In this document: positions 8,378-17,212 of the stretch, piece by piece
Layout: every line of letters begins with the position of its first letter
How positions within the stretch are numbered: position 1 is the stretch's first letter
DNA from: CAIQQQ01 sp037445025
GTDB lineage: Bacteria > Pseudomonadota > Alphaproteobacteria > Acetobacterales > Acetobacteraceae
Assembly: GCA_037445025.1 (NCBI GenBank)
Contig: JBBILI010000007.1
Location: forward strand, 62,001-126,000
Length of the DNA stretch: 64,000 nucleotides
Reading direction: 5' to 3'
Notes under the pieces: generated by a model
What the model was told of the DNA's origin: nothing
The model's input: only the letters and a program-made list of their open reading frames with translations
The model's database searches: none
Translations under genes and position numbers: made by a program

Positions 8378-9396
8378 CAGTTCTTCGCCTTGTCGACCAG
8401 CTTGTTCTTGGCAATCCACGGCATCATACCGCGCAGCGTCTCACCCACCGTCTCGATCGGGTGCTCCGCCATCCGCCGGCGTGTGGCCTTGAAGCTCGCC
8501 TGGTTCACCTTGTTCTCCAGCATCCAGTCACGCGCAAACTTGCCGGTCTGGATGTCGTCGAGCACGCGCTTCATCTCAGCTTTGGTCTCCGCCGTCACAA
8601 TGCGCGGCCCGGTCACATACTCGCCATACTCGGCCGTGTTGGAGATCGAGTAGTTCATGTTGGCGATGCCACCCTCGTAGATCAGATCCACGATCAGCTT
8701 CACCTCGTGCAGGCACTCGAAATACGCCATTTCCGGCGCGTAGCCTGCTTCCACCAGCGTCTCGAACCCGGCCTTGATCAGCTCCACCAGACCGCCGCAC
8801 AGCACCACCTGCTCGCCGAACAGATCGGTCTCGCACTCTTCCTTGAACGTCGTCTCAATGATCCCGGCCCGCCCGCCGCCGATCGCCGACGCATACGAGA
8901 GCGCGATCTCCAGCGCGTTGCCCGAGGGGTTCTGCGCCACCGCCACCAGGCACGGCACGCCGCCCCCCTTCTGGTATTCGCTGCGCACCGTGTGGCCGGG
9001 GCCTTTCGGCGCGATCATGAACACGTCGATATCCGGGCGTGGATCAAGCAGGTTGAAATGCACGTTGAGGCCATGCGCGAACGCGAGGGCCGCGCCGGGC
9101 TTCATGTTCGCCGCCAGCTTCTCGCGATACAAATCGCCCTGGCCCTCATCGGGCGTCAGCACCATGATCACATCGGCCCACTTCGCCGCATCGGCCGGGT
9201 CCATCACCTTGATGCCGGCGGCCTCGGCCTTGGCCACACCGGCCGAGCCGGGGCGCAGCCCGACCACAAGATCCACAGCGCCGCTGTCCTTGAGGTTGAT
9301 GGCATGGGCATGGCCCTGGCTGCCGAAGCCAATGATCGCAACTTTCTTGGCGAGGATCAGGTTCACGTCCGCATCGCGGTCGTAGTAAACGCGCAT
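8377..9396 (-). CDS. ilvC: Ketol-acid reductoisomerase, class I
   Basis: NADPH-dependent isomerisation and reduction of 2-acetolactate (or 2-aceto-2-hydroxybutyrate) in valine/isoleucine synthesis. 339 residues, the class I length. It begins MRVYYDRDADVNLI, followed by the nucleotide motif IIGFGSQGHAHA (21-32). The C-terminal knotted domain carries the Mg-binding acidic residues in FKEECETDLFGEQVVLCGG and LHEVKLIVDLIYEGG. Two adjacent starts are possible, GTG at 9399 and ATG at 9396; an AAGGA site upstream fits either. It is third in the ilvB-ilvN-ilvC-mltA series, 29 bp after ilvN. Confidence 0.97.
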   Translation of the reverse strand: MRVYYDRDADVNLILAKKVAIIGFGSQGHAHAINLKDSGAVDLVVGLRPGSAGVAKAEAAGIKVMDPADAAKWADVIMVLTPDEGQGDLYREKLAANMKPGAALAFAHGLNVHFNLLDPRPDIDVFMIAPKGPGHTVRSEYQKGGGVPCLVAVAQNPSGNALEIALSYASAIGGGRAGIIETTFKEECETDLFGEQVVLCGGLVELIKAGFETLVEAGYAPEMAYFECLHEVKLIVDLIYEGGIANMNYSISNTAEYGEYVTGPRIVTAETKAEMKRVLDDIQTGKFARDWMLENKVNQASFKATRRRMAEHPIETVGETLRGMMPWIAKNKLVDKAKN

Positions 9397-9425
9397 CACA
9401 AATTTTCCTTGTTGTCGCAGTCGAT

Positions 9426-9944
9426 CTAGATCGTCCGCGTGCCGCGGGCAATCGCCGCCACACCGGTGCGAGACACTTCAGCCAAGCCCAGCGGACGCAT
9501 CAACTCAACGAACGCGTCGAGCTTGTCGGTCTGCCCGGTCATCTCGAAGACGAAGCTTTCCGTCGTCGCATCCACCACCCGCGCGCGGAATGCATCGGCG
9601 AGACGCAGCGCCTCGGCGCGGGCGTTGCCCTGGCCGATGACCTTGATCAGCGCCATCTCGCGGGCGATGTGCGGGCCGTCCTGGGTGAGGTCGGAGACGC
9701 GGTGGACCGGCACCAGACGGTCGAGCTGCGCCTTGATCTGCTCGATCACCATCGGCGTGCCGGAGGTGACGATGTTGATGCGGCTGCGGCCGCGCCCGTC
9801 ATCCACCGGGGCGACGGTGAGGCTGTCGATGTTGTAGCCGCGGCCGGAAAACAGGCCGATGACGCGCGCAAGCACGCCGGCCTCGTTTTCCACGACGACG
9901 GAGATGGTGGCCGACCTGATGGCCGGGCTCGTTGACTGGCTCAT
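9426..9944 (-). CDS. ilvN: Acetolactate synthase small (regulatory) subunit
   Basis: Regulatory subunit of acetohydroxyacid synthase; binds valine and confers feedback inhibition on the catalytic subunit. 172 residues starting MSQSTSPAIRSATISVVVEN. The N-terminal ACT domain has the ligand-binding loop ENEAGVLARVIGLFSGRGYN (about 19-38), and the C-terminal ALS_ss domain covers about 85-165 (ATTESFVFEMTGQTDKLDAF). The length is nearer the IlvH/IlvN long form typical of most bacteria. It follows ilvB by 22 bp, the conserved arrangement. Confidence 0.95.
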   Translation of the reverse strand: MSQSTSPAIRSATISVVVENEAGVLARVIGLFSGRGYNIDSLTVAPVDDGRGRSRINIVTSGTPMVIEQIKAQLDRLVPVHRVSDLTQDGPHIAREMALIKVIGQGNARAEALRLADAFRARVVDATTESFVFEMTGQTDKLDAFVELMRPLGLAEVSRTGVAAIARGTRTI

Positions 9945-9966
9945 ATACTGTCTCAGGCGCTGGCGA

Positions 9967-11790
9967 TCAGACCAGCACCAGCCCTTCGTCGGTGAGGCCC
10001 GCGGCACGGCCGTTCTGCAGGGCGGTGCCGTGCTCGGGTCCCAGGATCATGTCGTTGTGCGCGGCCCCCGAGGGGATCATCGGGAAGCAGTTCTCCGTCT
10101 GATCGACGCAGATATCGGCGATCACCGCGCGCTTCTCGGCCAGCATGGCGTGGATCACGTCATCGAGCTCGTCGATGCAGGTGGCGCGCATGCCCACGCC
10201 GTGGAAGCTGTCGGCGAGTTTTACGAAGTCCGGCAGCGCCTCGCTGTAGCTTTCGGAATAGCGGCTGCCGTGCAGCAGCTCCTGCCACTGACGTACCATG
10301 CCCATGTACTGATTGTTCAGGATGAACACTTTGACGGGCAGGCGGTACTGCGCGAGCGTGGCCATCTCCTGGATGTTCATCAGGATCGAGGCTTCGCCGG
10401 CGATGTCGATGCACAGCGCGTCGGGGTGGGCAATCTGCACGCCCATGGCGGCCGGCAGGCCGTAGCCCATCGTGCCCAACCCACCCGAGGTCATCCAGCG
10501 ATTGGGCTTGTCGAAGCGGAAATACTGGGCGGCCCACATCTGGTGCTGCCCCACCTCGGTGGAGATGAAGGTCTCACGGCCGGAGGCGCGAGTGATCTCG
10601 TAGAGGCGCTGGATGGCGTGCTGCGGCTTGATGATGCCGCCTTTCTCGCGGGTCTGGGTGAACTTCAGGCAGTTCACCGCCTTCCACGTATCGATGGTCT
10701 GCCACCATGCCGCGAGATCGGCGGACTGTGGCGGAGTCGGATCGTTGTCCCAGGCGGCGATCAGCGCTTCCAGGGCCAGACCGGCATCGGCCACCACCGG
10801 CACATCGACAGGGACATTCTTGTTGATGCTCGACGGGTCGATATCGATATGGATCTTCCGGCTGTCCGGCGAGAAGGCGTTCAGGCGGCCGGTGACACGG
10901 TCATCGAAGCGCGCACCGACATTGAGCATGACGTCGCAGCCATGCATGGCCAGATTGGCCTCGTAGGTGCCGTGCATGCCGAGCATGCCGAGGAACTGCG
11001 GGTCGTTGGAGGGATACGCGCCAAGGCCCATCAAGGTGGAGGTGCAGGGGAAGCCGGTCTTGCGGACCAGGCGGATCAGCAGCTCCGCCGCATGGGGGCC
11101 GGCGTTGATGACGCCGCCGCCGGTGTAGATGATCGGTCGCTTCGCCCCCTTCAGCAGAGCGACGGCCTTGGCGATCTGCTCGGCGTCCGGAGAACGCTGC
11201 GGGCGATAGCTGCGGTGCGGCTGCGTCGGCTTTTCCACGTAGGGCGCCTTGCCGATCAGGATGTCCTTCGGCAGGTCGATCACCACCGGGCCGGGACGGC
11301 CGGACTGCGCGACGTAGAACGCCTCGTGCACCACCCGGGCGAGATCCTCGCTGCGCTTGACGAGGTAGTTGTGCTTGGTGGCCGGGCGGGTGATGCCGGT
11401 GGTGTCGGCTTCCTGGAAGGCGTCGTTGCCGATGAGGTGGGTGGGCACCTGGCCGGTGAGGCAGACCAGCGGGATGCTGTCCATCAGCGCGTCGAGCAGC
11501 CCGGTCACCGCGTTGGTGGCGCCGGGGCCGGAGGTCACCAGCACGCAGCCGACGCGGCCGGTGCTGCGGGCATAGCCTTCCGCCGCGTGCACGGCGGCCT
11601 GCTCATGGCGGACGAGGATGTGGCGGATCGCGTTCTGCTGAAAGATCGCGTCATAGATCGGCAATACCGCGCCGCCGGGATAGCCGAAGATGACCTCTAC
11701 ACCCTGGTCCTTCAGCGCGCGCAGGAGGACTTCGGCACCGGACTGGAGGTCGGTGGTGGCGGCGGGGGAGAGGGTGTCGGTCTGGGTCAT
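9967..11790 (-). CDS. ilvB: Acetolactate synthase large (catalytic) subunit
   Basis: ThDP- and FAD-dependent condensation of pyruvate with pyruvate or 2-oxobutyrate, first common step of branched-chain amino-acid synthesis. 607 residues starting MTQTDTLSPAATTDLQ. The catalytic Glu is in RHEQAAVHAAEGYAR (about 67), the FAD domain covers the middle third (MLNVGARFDDRVTGR about 305), and the ThDP-binding segment is DIAGEASILMNIQEM (about 470) followed by NNQYMGMVRQWQ. The GEA in place of the textbook GDG is, as I recall, usual in alphaproteobacterial enzymes. Only 34 bp separate it from miaA upstream, so a shared transcript is likely. Confidence 0.96.
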   Translation of the reverse strand: MTQTDTLSPAATTDLQSGAEVLLRALKDQGVEVIFGYPGGAVLPIYDAIFQQNAIRHILVRHEQAAVHAAEGYARSTGRVGCVLVTSGPGATNAVTGLLDALMDSIPLVCLTGQVPTHLIGNDAFQEADTTGITRPATKHNYLVKRSEDLARVVHEAFYVAQSGRPGPVVIDLPKDILIGKAPYVEKPTQPHRSYRPQRSPDAEQIAKAVALLKGAKRPIIYTGGGVINAGPHAAELLIRLVRKTGFPCTSTLMGLGAYPSNDPQFLGMLGMHGTYEANLAMHGCDVMLNVGARFDDRVTGRLNAFSPDSRKIHIDIDPSSINKNVPVDVPVVADAGLALEALIAAWDNDPTPPQSADLAAWWQTIDTWKAVNCLKFTQTREKGGIIKPQHAIQRLYEITRASGRETFISTEVGQHQMWAAQYFRFDKPNRWMTSGGLGTMGYGLPAAMGVQIAHPDALCIDIAGEASILMNIQEMATLAQYRLPVKVFILNNQYMGMVRQWQELLHGSRYSESYSEALPDFVKLADSFHGVGMRATCIDELDDVIHAMLAEKRAVIADICVDQTENCFPMIPSGAAHNDMILGPEHGTALQNGRAAGLTDEGLVLV

Positions 11791-11824
11791 GATGCGGAGA
11801 GGTAAATCCGGTCGCTGCACTGCG

Positions 11825-12763
11825 TCAACCCGCATCGCGAATAAACATCATCAATTCGGCGATTTCTCTTTCCGAAAATTGCTCTAGACCTGCGATCCGC
11901 GCATGGATCGTATGCGTGCGGTCTGGGGGGGCCAGCGCGCGGTGGCGGAACCAGGTCGCCTGGCGCTTGGTGTACTGGCCGGTGACCAGCTCGGCGCGCC
12001 GGCTGGCCTCGGTGAGGGTGATGTCGCCGCGGAGATAGGCGCCGAGTTCCGGCACGCCGTGGGCGCGCATGGCCGGCAGCGACGGATCGAGGTTCAGCGC
12101 CAGCAGGGCCTCAACCTCGGCGATGGCGCCGTTGTCGATCATGGCGGCGAAGCGCCCCTTGATCGCGGCGCGCAGGGCGTCACGCGGCGGGTCGAGCAGG
12201 ATGGCGGTGAAGCGCCAGGGCGCCGGGGCGGCGCCGTCCTGCTGCCAGTCCTGCAGGCCACGGCCGGTGCTGGCCCAGACCTCCCAGGCGCGGGCCAGAC
12301 GCTGACCGTCGGTCGGGCGCAGGCCGGCGGCGGTGGCGGGATCGGCCTTGGCCAGTTCGGCGTGCAGGGCGGCCGGGCCGAGTGCCGCCAGCATCGCGCG
12401 CGCCTCAGCGCGTGCTTCCGGGGTGGGCGGTGGAATATCCACCAACCCTTCAGTCAACGACGCGAAATACAGCCCGGTGCCGCCGCACAGGATCGGGAAG
12501 GCCGATTTTTCCATGGCGTCCAGCGCCGCACCGCGCCACCACGCCGCGCTGCCCGCCTCGGCGGCCGGCCGCACGCCGTACAGCCGGTGCGGCACCCGCG
12601 CCTCGTCCGAAGGCGACGGCCGCGCCGTGAGCACGAGCAGCTCGCGATACACCTGCATCGAATCGGCGTTGATCACCGTCCCGCCCAGGCGTTCCGCCAG
12701 CCCCAGCGCCAGTGCCGACTTGCCCGAGCAGGTCGGCCCCGCGACGATCAGCGCGTGCCGCAT
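11825..12763 (-). CDS. miaA: tRNA dimethylallyltransferase
   Basis: Transfers a dimethylallyl group to N6 of A37 in tRNAs reading codons that start with U. 312 residues starting MRHALIVAGPTCSGKSALAL, with the Walker A P-loop GPTCSGKS at 9-16, the family motif INADSMQVYRE (about 34) and FPILCGGTGLYFASLTEG (about 95). The C-terminal part has TKRQATWFRHR, the conserved KRQxTWFR tRNA-contact motif. The start was chosen at the family-typical position; the longer frame upstream reads into the serB promoter region. Divergent from serB with 36 bp between the start codons, so the two share one short control region. Confidence 0.94.
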   Translation of the reverse strand: MRHALIVAGPTCSGKSALALGLAERLGGTVINADSMQVYRELLVLTARPSPSDEARVPHRLYGVRPAAEAGSAAWWRGAALDAMEKSAFPILCGGTGLYFASLTEGLVDIPPPTPEARAEARAMLAALGPAALHAELAKADPATAAGLRPTDGQRLARAWEVWASTGRGLQDWQQDGAAPAPWRFTAILLDPPRDALRAAIKGRFAAMIDNGAIAEVEALLALNLDPSLPAMRAHGVPELGAYLRGDITLTEASRRAELVTGQYTKRQATWFRHRALAPPDRTHTIHARIAGLEQFSEREIAELMMFIRDAG

Positions 12764-12799
12764 CTTGCCCCTGCCGGCCGCCGCCCATACACGAACCGC

Positions 12800-13672
12800 A
12801 TGACCTATGTTCTCACCCTGGTGGCCGACCGCACGCAAACCTCGCTCACCCCGTCCGTGCTGGCACGCGTGCGCGCGGCGGTGCGGGGCAAGGAGCCCGT
12901 CATACTCTCACCCGGCGAGGCCGCCGACATCCCCTGCCCCGCGTTGCCCGATCCCGCCGTGATCGACGCCGCCCTCGAGCATCTGCCGATCGACGCCATC
13001 ACCACCAAGGCCCGCGGCCGGCGCAAGGGGCTGCTGGTGGCGGACATGGACAGCACCATCGTCACCTCCGAAACCCTGGACGAACTGGCCGCCTATGCCG
13101 GGCTGCAGGCGGAGATTGCCGCCATCACCAAACGCAGCATGAACGGCGAGATCGATTTCGAAACCGCCCTGCGGGAGCGGGTGGGGATGCTGAAAGGCCT
13201 GACACTCGACGCGCTGGAAAAGACGTGGGCGGCCACGAAGCTCACCCCGGGTGCGCGCGAACTGGTCGCCACCATGCGCGCCCACAACGCCACCACAGCA
13301 CTGGTCTCCGGCGGCTTCACCTTCTTTACCGCCAAGGTGGCCGCCCATCTGGGCTTTGACGTGCACCGCGCCAACACGCTGATCGATGACGGCACGGCGC
13401 TGACCGGCGAGATCGGCACGCCGGTGCTCGACCGCTACGCCAAGCTGGAGATTCTGACCGAGCTGGCCGAGGCCCGCGGCCTCAAAATGTCCGCCACCCT
13501 GGCGGTGGGCGACGGCGCCAACGATCTGGCCATGCTCCGCGAGGCGGGTCTGGGGGTGGCGTTCCATGCCAAGCCGATCGTGGCGGCGGAGGCGAAGGCG
13601 CAGGTACATCACACCAATCTGCGGACGCTGCTGTTCGCGCAGGGCTACAAGGCATCGCAGTTCACGTCGTAG
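12800..13672 (+). CDS. serB: Phosphoserine phosphatase
   Basis: Last step of serine biosynthesis: O-phosphoserine to serine. HAD-superfamily enzyme of 290 residues. The N-terminal 70 residues are an ACT-like extension (MTYVLTLVADRTQTSLTPSV). HAD motif I is DMDSTIVTSETLDELA with the nucleophile Asp82 and acid Asp84, motif II is LVSGGFTFF (about 171), and motif IV is VGDGANDLAMLREAG (about 235). The last 11 bases overlap the 3' end of the convergent vapC gene. Confidence 0.93.
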   Translation: MTYVLTLVADRTQTSLTPSVLARVRAAVRGKEPVILSPGEAADIPCPALPDPAVIDAALEHLPIDAITTKARGRRKGLLVADMDSTIVTSETLDELAAYAGLQAEIAAITKRSMNGEIDFETALRERVGMLKGLTLDALEKTWAATKLTPGARELVATMRAHNATTALVSGGFTFFTAKVAAHLGFDVHRANTLIDDGTALTGEIGTPVLDRYAKLEILTELAEARGLKMSATLAVGDGANDLAMLREAGLGVAFHAKPIVAAEAKAQVHHTNLRTLLFAQGYKASQFTS

Positions 13673-14066
13673 CCGCGGCCTCCCAATCCTCGACCAGCAG
13701 CCCAGGCACCCGGGCGAACTCCCGCGTGTTGTGGGTGATCAGCACAAGCCCGCGCGCCAGCGCCTGACCTGCGATCAGCACGTCGAACGGGCCGATGATC
13801 TGGCCGGCCTTGGCCAGCAACGCCCGGACCTCGCCGGATTTCTCGGCGTCCTCCTTGTCGAAGGTGAGCACCTCGAACCGCAATGCGCTGATCCGGCGCA
13901 GGCTCTCGGCGACGCGCCCGCACTTGTGCGCGCCGTATTGCAGTTCGTGCAACACGATGACCGGTAGACCGAAATCCACAGGGCGATGACGTTGCAGGGC
14001 GGCCAGCATGCCCGGCCGCCCCTTCATGATCGCAATGACGGCGTTGGTGTCGAGCAGGAACCTCAC
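13662..14066 (-). CDS. vapC: VapC-type PIN-domain ribonuclease toxin
   Basis: Toxin of a type II module; PIN-domain Mg-dependent RNase, usually aimed at initiator tRNA or 23S rRNA. 134 residues. The acidic active-site residues are visible in MRFLLDTNAVIAIMKG (Asp6), VIVLHELQYGA (Glu about 41), GPFDVLIAGQALA (Asp about 93) and ITHNTREFARVPGL. It overlaps the antitoxin gene by four bases (ATGA), the standard arrangement. Its 3' end overlaps serB on the other strand by 11 bp. Confidence 0.88.
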   Translation of the reverse strand: MRFLLDTNAVIAIMKGRPGMLAALQRHRPVDFGLPVIVLHELQYGAHKCGRVAESLRRISALRFEVLTFDKEDAEKSGEVRALLAKAGQIIGPFDVLIAGQALARGLVLITHNTREFARVPGLLVEDWEAAATT

Positions 14067-14305
14067 GCGAACACGTCAAGCTCCGGACGGTCCTGCTCGG
14101 CGGGGCGTTCCAGCGCCGCCGCCACGAAAGCCTCGTCGACCGGGCCCACGACGCGATCGAGCCACGCCCAGTCCTGCGCCACCGGCTCCAGGATCAGGCT
14201 GTTGCCGTGCCGGCGAATGCGCACCTCATCCGCATCGAGGCGAAATTCCTTGGGCAGCCGCACCGCCTGGGAGCGGCCGGTCCAGAACATCTTTGCCATG
14301 TGCAT
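14063..14305 (-). CDS. vapB: VapB-type antitoxin (AbrB/SpoVT fold)
   Basis: Antitoxin and autoregulator of the adjacent VapC. 80 residues starting MHMAKMFWTGRSQAVRLPKE, the well-known N-terminal signature of AbrB-like VapB proteins, followed by the swapped-hairpin DNA-binding strand FRLDADEVRIRRHGNSLILE. The C-terminal half (DRVVGPVDEAFVAAAL, ending in an acidic tail) should wrap the toxin. A GGGGGC Shine-Dalgarno-like run sits five bases upstream of the first ATG; a second in-frame ATG two codons later is the alternative start. Confidence 0.88.
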   Translation of the reverse strand: MHMAKMFWTGRSQAVRLPKEFRLDADEVRIRRHGNSLILEPVAQDWAWLDRVVGPVDEAFVAAALERPAEQDRPELDVFA

Positions 14306-14318
14306 GTTCGCCCCCGTT

Positions 14319-14341
14319 GGTAGATAGCAAAGATATATACC
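14319..14341. promoter_or_regulatory. Candidate VapB operator palindrome
   Basis: GGTAGATA-N7-TATATACC is an 8-bp inverted repeat with one mismatch, 14 bp upstream of the vapB start in otherwise GC-rich DNA. AbrB-fold VapB proteins typically bind such AT-rich inverted repeats over their own promoter; the TATATACC half also resembles a -10 region. Inferred from position and symmetry only. Confidence 0.45.
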
Positions 14342-14377
14342 AAATTGGCGCTGCGAACAACCGGCGTGGTGCCACCG

Positions 14378-15442
14378 TCACGCCTGCGGCATCACCCGCA
14401 CCGCGTTCTGATCCCACTTCGCCACCACGCGGCTGCCGGGCTTGAACGCTTCGGCATGCTCGCTCGGCAGATCCGCCCACAGGCCGGCATCGCCCTCGGC
14501 GTCGTGCAGCGCCACGCGCACCCGCGTGAGCGAGCCGAGAAACGTCGTCTCGCGCACATCGGCACCGAGGAAGCCCGGCGGCACATGGCCGTTCATGGCT
14601 TCGAGCCGCACATGCTCCGGGCGCACGAACAGCTCGACCGGGCGCCCGTGATGATCGGAGGCCGCCGCGGCCGGTAGGCTGAGCTTGCCCATGCGCACCG
14701 CGTCCCCCTCGGCCACCCCCGCGAACACCGCGCCGGAGCCGATGAAACGGGCCACGAACCCATCGGCCGGGGTGCGGTAGATGGCCGACGGGCTCGCCAC
14801 CTGCAGCAGGCGGCCGCCATTCATCACCGCCACACGATCCGAGATCGACAGTGCCTCCTCCTGGTCATGCGTCACCAGCACGGTGGTGACGCCGGTTTCG
14901 CGCTGGATGCGGCGGATCTCGTCGCGCAGCTGCACGCGCACCTTGGCGTCGAGCGCGGAGAGCGGCTCGTCGAGCAGCAGCACCTGCGGCTGCACCGCCA
15001 GCGCCCGCGCCAAGGCCACGCGCTGCTGCTGGCCGCCGGAGAGCTGATGGGGGAATTTCTGCGCATGGGCGGACAGGCCCACCAGCTCCAGCAATTCGCC
15101 GGCGCGCTTCATCTGCTCCGCCTTGGGGCGGCCGGCCACGCGGGGGCCGAAGCGCACATTGTCCAGCGCCGACATATTGGGGAACAGGCTGTAGGACTGG
15201 AACACCATGCCCATGCGGCGCTGGCTGGCGGATAGTTTCGTCACGTCCTTGCCGGCCACCGTCACCTGGCCGGAGTCAGGCGCGATGAAGCCCGCGATAA
15301 TGCGCAGCAGCGTGGTCTTGCCGCAGCCGGAAGGGCCGAGCAGGCAGATCAGCTCGCCGTCCTGCATCGCCAGATCGAGCTGGGCCAGCACCTCGCGGCC
15401 CCCGAAGCTCTTGCGCACGCCCGTGATGTCAACCGTTGCCAT
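14378..15442 (-). CDS. ABC importer ATP-binding protein (PotA/AEP/Fe3+ type)
   Basis: Energises a binding-protein-dependent importer at the cytoplasmic face. 354 residues. Walker A is GPSGCGKTT (36-44), Q-loop VFQSYSLFPNM (about 80), signature LSGGQQQRVALARAL (about 135), Walker B VLLLDEPLSALD (about 155) and H-loop VTHDQEEAL (about 190). The last 110 residues form the TOBE_2 domain seen in polyamine, 2-aminoethylphosphonate and ferric-iron importers. It lies 11 bp after its permease gene and is the last gene of the four-gene set 14378-18319. The substrate cannot be decided from sequence. Confidence 0.9.
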   Translation of the reverse strand: MATVDITGVRKSFGGREVLAQLDLAMQDGELICLLGPSGCGKTTLLRIIAGFIAPDSGQVTVAGKDVTKLSASQRRMGMVFQSYSLFPNMSALDNVRFGPRVAGRPKAEQMKRAGELLELVGLSAHAQKFPHQLSGGQQQRVALARALAVQPQVLLLDEPLSALDAKVRVQLRDEIRRIQRETGVTTVLVTHDQEEALSISDRVAVMNGGRLLQVASPSAIYRTPADGFVARFIGSGAVFAGVAEGDAVRMGKLSLPAAAASDHHGRPVELFVRPEHVRLEAMNGHVPPGFLGADVRETTFLGSLTRVRVALHDAEGDAGLWADLPSEHAEAFKPGSRVVAKWDQNAVRVMPQA

Positions 15443-15453
15443 GTGCGTGGTTC

Positions 15454-16212
15454 CTACTTCGCGGTTCTGCTGCGCCCGGCATACATCACGCCGAGCATGG
15501 CCAGCCAGGTGGCCAGGAAGCTTGCCACCGACAGCGCCGCGGCCCCGGTGACCTCATGCTCGCCCAGCTCATCGATATACACCGCATAGGTGTGGAACAG
15601 CAGCACGTTGGCGAAGGTGAACTCGCCGAAGGCCACGGCCAGGGTCAGCAAGGTGAGGCCCACGATCGCCGAGCGCAGGCTGGGCAGCACGACGAGGGTG
15701 ACGATCTGCCCCATGCCGGCGCCCAGCGACAGGCCGGCCTCGGTCAGGGTCTGCAGGTCGATCGATTTCAGCCCCACATCGATGGAGCGGAAGGCATACG
15801 GCAGAGCGAGGAAAAAATAGGGGATCACCAGGTAGAACGGCGTCTCCACCAGCCAGTCCGGACCCGTGATCAGCGCCGACAGGCCGGCGACAAGGGCGAT
15901 GGCGGGCACCACGAACGGCAGGTTGGCGATGAACTCGAACAGCGGGCGCAGCCGCGGCGCGTAAAGGTTCATGAAGATCATCGCCGGCACCAGCAGCACG
16001 ATGATGGCGGCAACCGTTGCCACCGCCAGCTCGGCCGACAGCGACGCCGCCTCGAACAGCCGCGGCGAGTGCCACAGCACCTGATAGGCGGAGAAGCCGT
16101 AGCTGTCGCCGCCTTCCCACAGGCTGAAGGCGAAGGTCATCACCAGCGGCACGCCGAAAAACAGCGCGGCCAGCACCAGGATACTCCAACCGCCGATCCC
16201 CAGCCGGTTCAT
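15454..16212 (-). CDS. ABC importer inner-membrane permease (PotC/AEP-like)
   Basis: One of two transmembrane subunits of the importer encoded at 14378-18319. 252 residues starting MNRLGIGGWSILVLAALFFG, with about six membrane segments and the EAA coupling loop LTEAGLSLGAGMGQIVTLVV (about 165-185) that contacts the ATPase. The start ATG overlaps the stop of the preceding permease gene by four bases (ATGA), indicating coupled translation. Size and topology match the second permease of polyamine/AEP-type systems. Confidence 0.88.
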   Translation of the reverse strand: MNRLGIGGWSILVLAALFFGVPLVMTFAFSLWEGGDSYGFSAYQVLWHSPRLFEAASLSAELAVATVAAIIVLLVPAMIFMNLYAPRLRPLFEFIANLPFVVPAIALVAGLSALITGPDWLVETPFYLVIPYFFLALPYAFRSIDVGLKSIDLQTLTEAGLSLGAGMGQIVTLVVLPSLRSAIVGLTLLTLAVAFGEFTFANVLLFHTYAVYIDELGEHEVTGAAALSVASFLATWLAMLGVMYAGRSRTAK

Positions 16213-17057
16213 GACCGCACCGTCCAGCGCGCGGCGCGGCGGGACAGGATGGAGCTCGCCAGCAGCACGATCACCATCACCACGATCATGCCGATGGAAA
16301 GCGCCGCGCCCACCTGCGGTTCGGAGACGACGTTGCCGGACAGCACCGCCGAGATCTCGGTGGTGACCAGGCCGATATTGCCAGAGGTCAGCGCATAGGC
16401 GGTGCCGTAGGCGGAGAACGCGCTGCCGAACAGCAGGATCCAGCCGGAGAGCAGCGAGGGGGCCAGCACCGGCAGGCCCACCAGGCGCCAGAACTGGCCG
16501 GCGCTGGCGCCGAGGTTTTCCGCCGCCTCCCGCCACGCCGGGCGCATCGCCTCGAAGGCGGGGATGCTGATGATCACCATCAGCGGGATCTGGAAATAGG
16601 AATAGACGATGGTGAGCCCGGTGATGGAATACAGGCTGAACCCCATGCCGTAGAGATCGATACCGACACGTTTGAGCATGCCGGTCAGCATGCCGAGCGA
16701 GCCGATGGTGGCGATGAAGGCGAAGGCCAGCGGCACGCCGGCGAAATTGGCGGCGACGGCGGCAAAGCTGGTCACCGCCGTGCGCAGCCAGCGCGGCGCC
16801 TCCGGCTTGAGCATGGCGAAGCTGATCAGCCCGCCCGCGATCACACCCGAAGTGGCGGAGGCGACAGACAGGAACAGCGAATTGCGGAACGCCACCTCGT
16901 AGCGATACTGGCCGAGCACGGCGAAGTATTGCGCGGTCAGGTGGCCATCATCGTCAAACACCGATTGCACCGCCAGCATCGCTGACGGTGCCACCAGAAA
17001 CGCCGCACAGAACGCCAGGAAGGCGCCGATGAACAGCCAGGCGATCGGCGCCTTCAT
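16209..17057 (-). CDS. ABC importer inner-membrane permease (PotB/AEP-like)
   Basis: First transmembrane subunit of the 14378-18319 importer. 282 residues starting MKAPIAWLFIGAFLAFCAAF. The open frame extends far upstream, but only through the palindromic element at 17084-17212, so that part is not coding. It has about six TM helices; the EAA coupling loop is WREAAENLGASAGQFWRLVG (about 195-215). It begins about 40 bp after the repeat element that separates it from its binding-protein gene. Confidence 0.88.
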   Translation of the reverse strand: MKAPIAWLFIGAFLAFCAAFLVAPSAMLAVQSVFDDDGHLTAQYFAVLGQYRYEVAFRNSLFLSVASATSGVIAGGLISFAMLKPEAPRWLRTAVTSFAAVAANFAGVPLAFAFIATIGSLGMLTGMLKRVGIDLYGMGFSLYSITGLTIVYSYFQIPLMVIISIPAFEAMRPAWREAAENLGASAGQFWRLVGLPVLAPSLLSGWILLFGSAFSAYGTAYALTSGNIGLVTTEISAVLSGNVVSEPQVGAALSIGMIVVMVIVLLASSILSRRAARWTVRS

Positions 17058-17083
17058 GCAGAGCCTCGCATCAGTTGTAGGCA

Positions 17084-17212
17084 GATAAGATCTTCTTTTC
17101 TGAAGAAAAGAAGCAAAAGACTTTTGATCGTTGGGGCGCGCTGTGGTCCACAGCGCGCCCCAACGGTTGAAAGTTTTTTGGTTCTTTTTTTCAAAAAAGA
17201 ACCTCTTCCTCA
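17084..17212. repeat. Palindromic A/B element, copy 1 (between binding-protein and permease genes)
   Basis: Three palindromes in a row: hairpin A (17092-17113, CTTCTTTTCTGAAGAAAAGAAG), a central 16-bp perfect inverted repeat with a one-base centre (17131-17163, TTGGGGCGCGCTGTGG and its complement) and hairpin B (17180-17203, GGTTCTTT...AAAGAACC). T-runs flank the GC stem on each strand, so it could terminate transcription both ways. The flank after hairpin B reaches the stop codon of the binding-protein gene (17210-17212). Confidence 0.85.

Noticed and set aside
9859..11805. A 648-codon plus-strand frame opposite ilvB
   Set aside because: Shadow of ilvB; no family motifs and biased composition.
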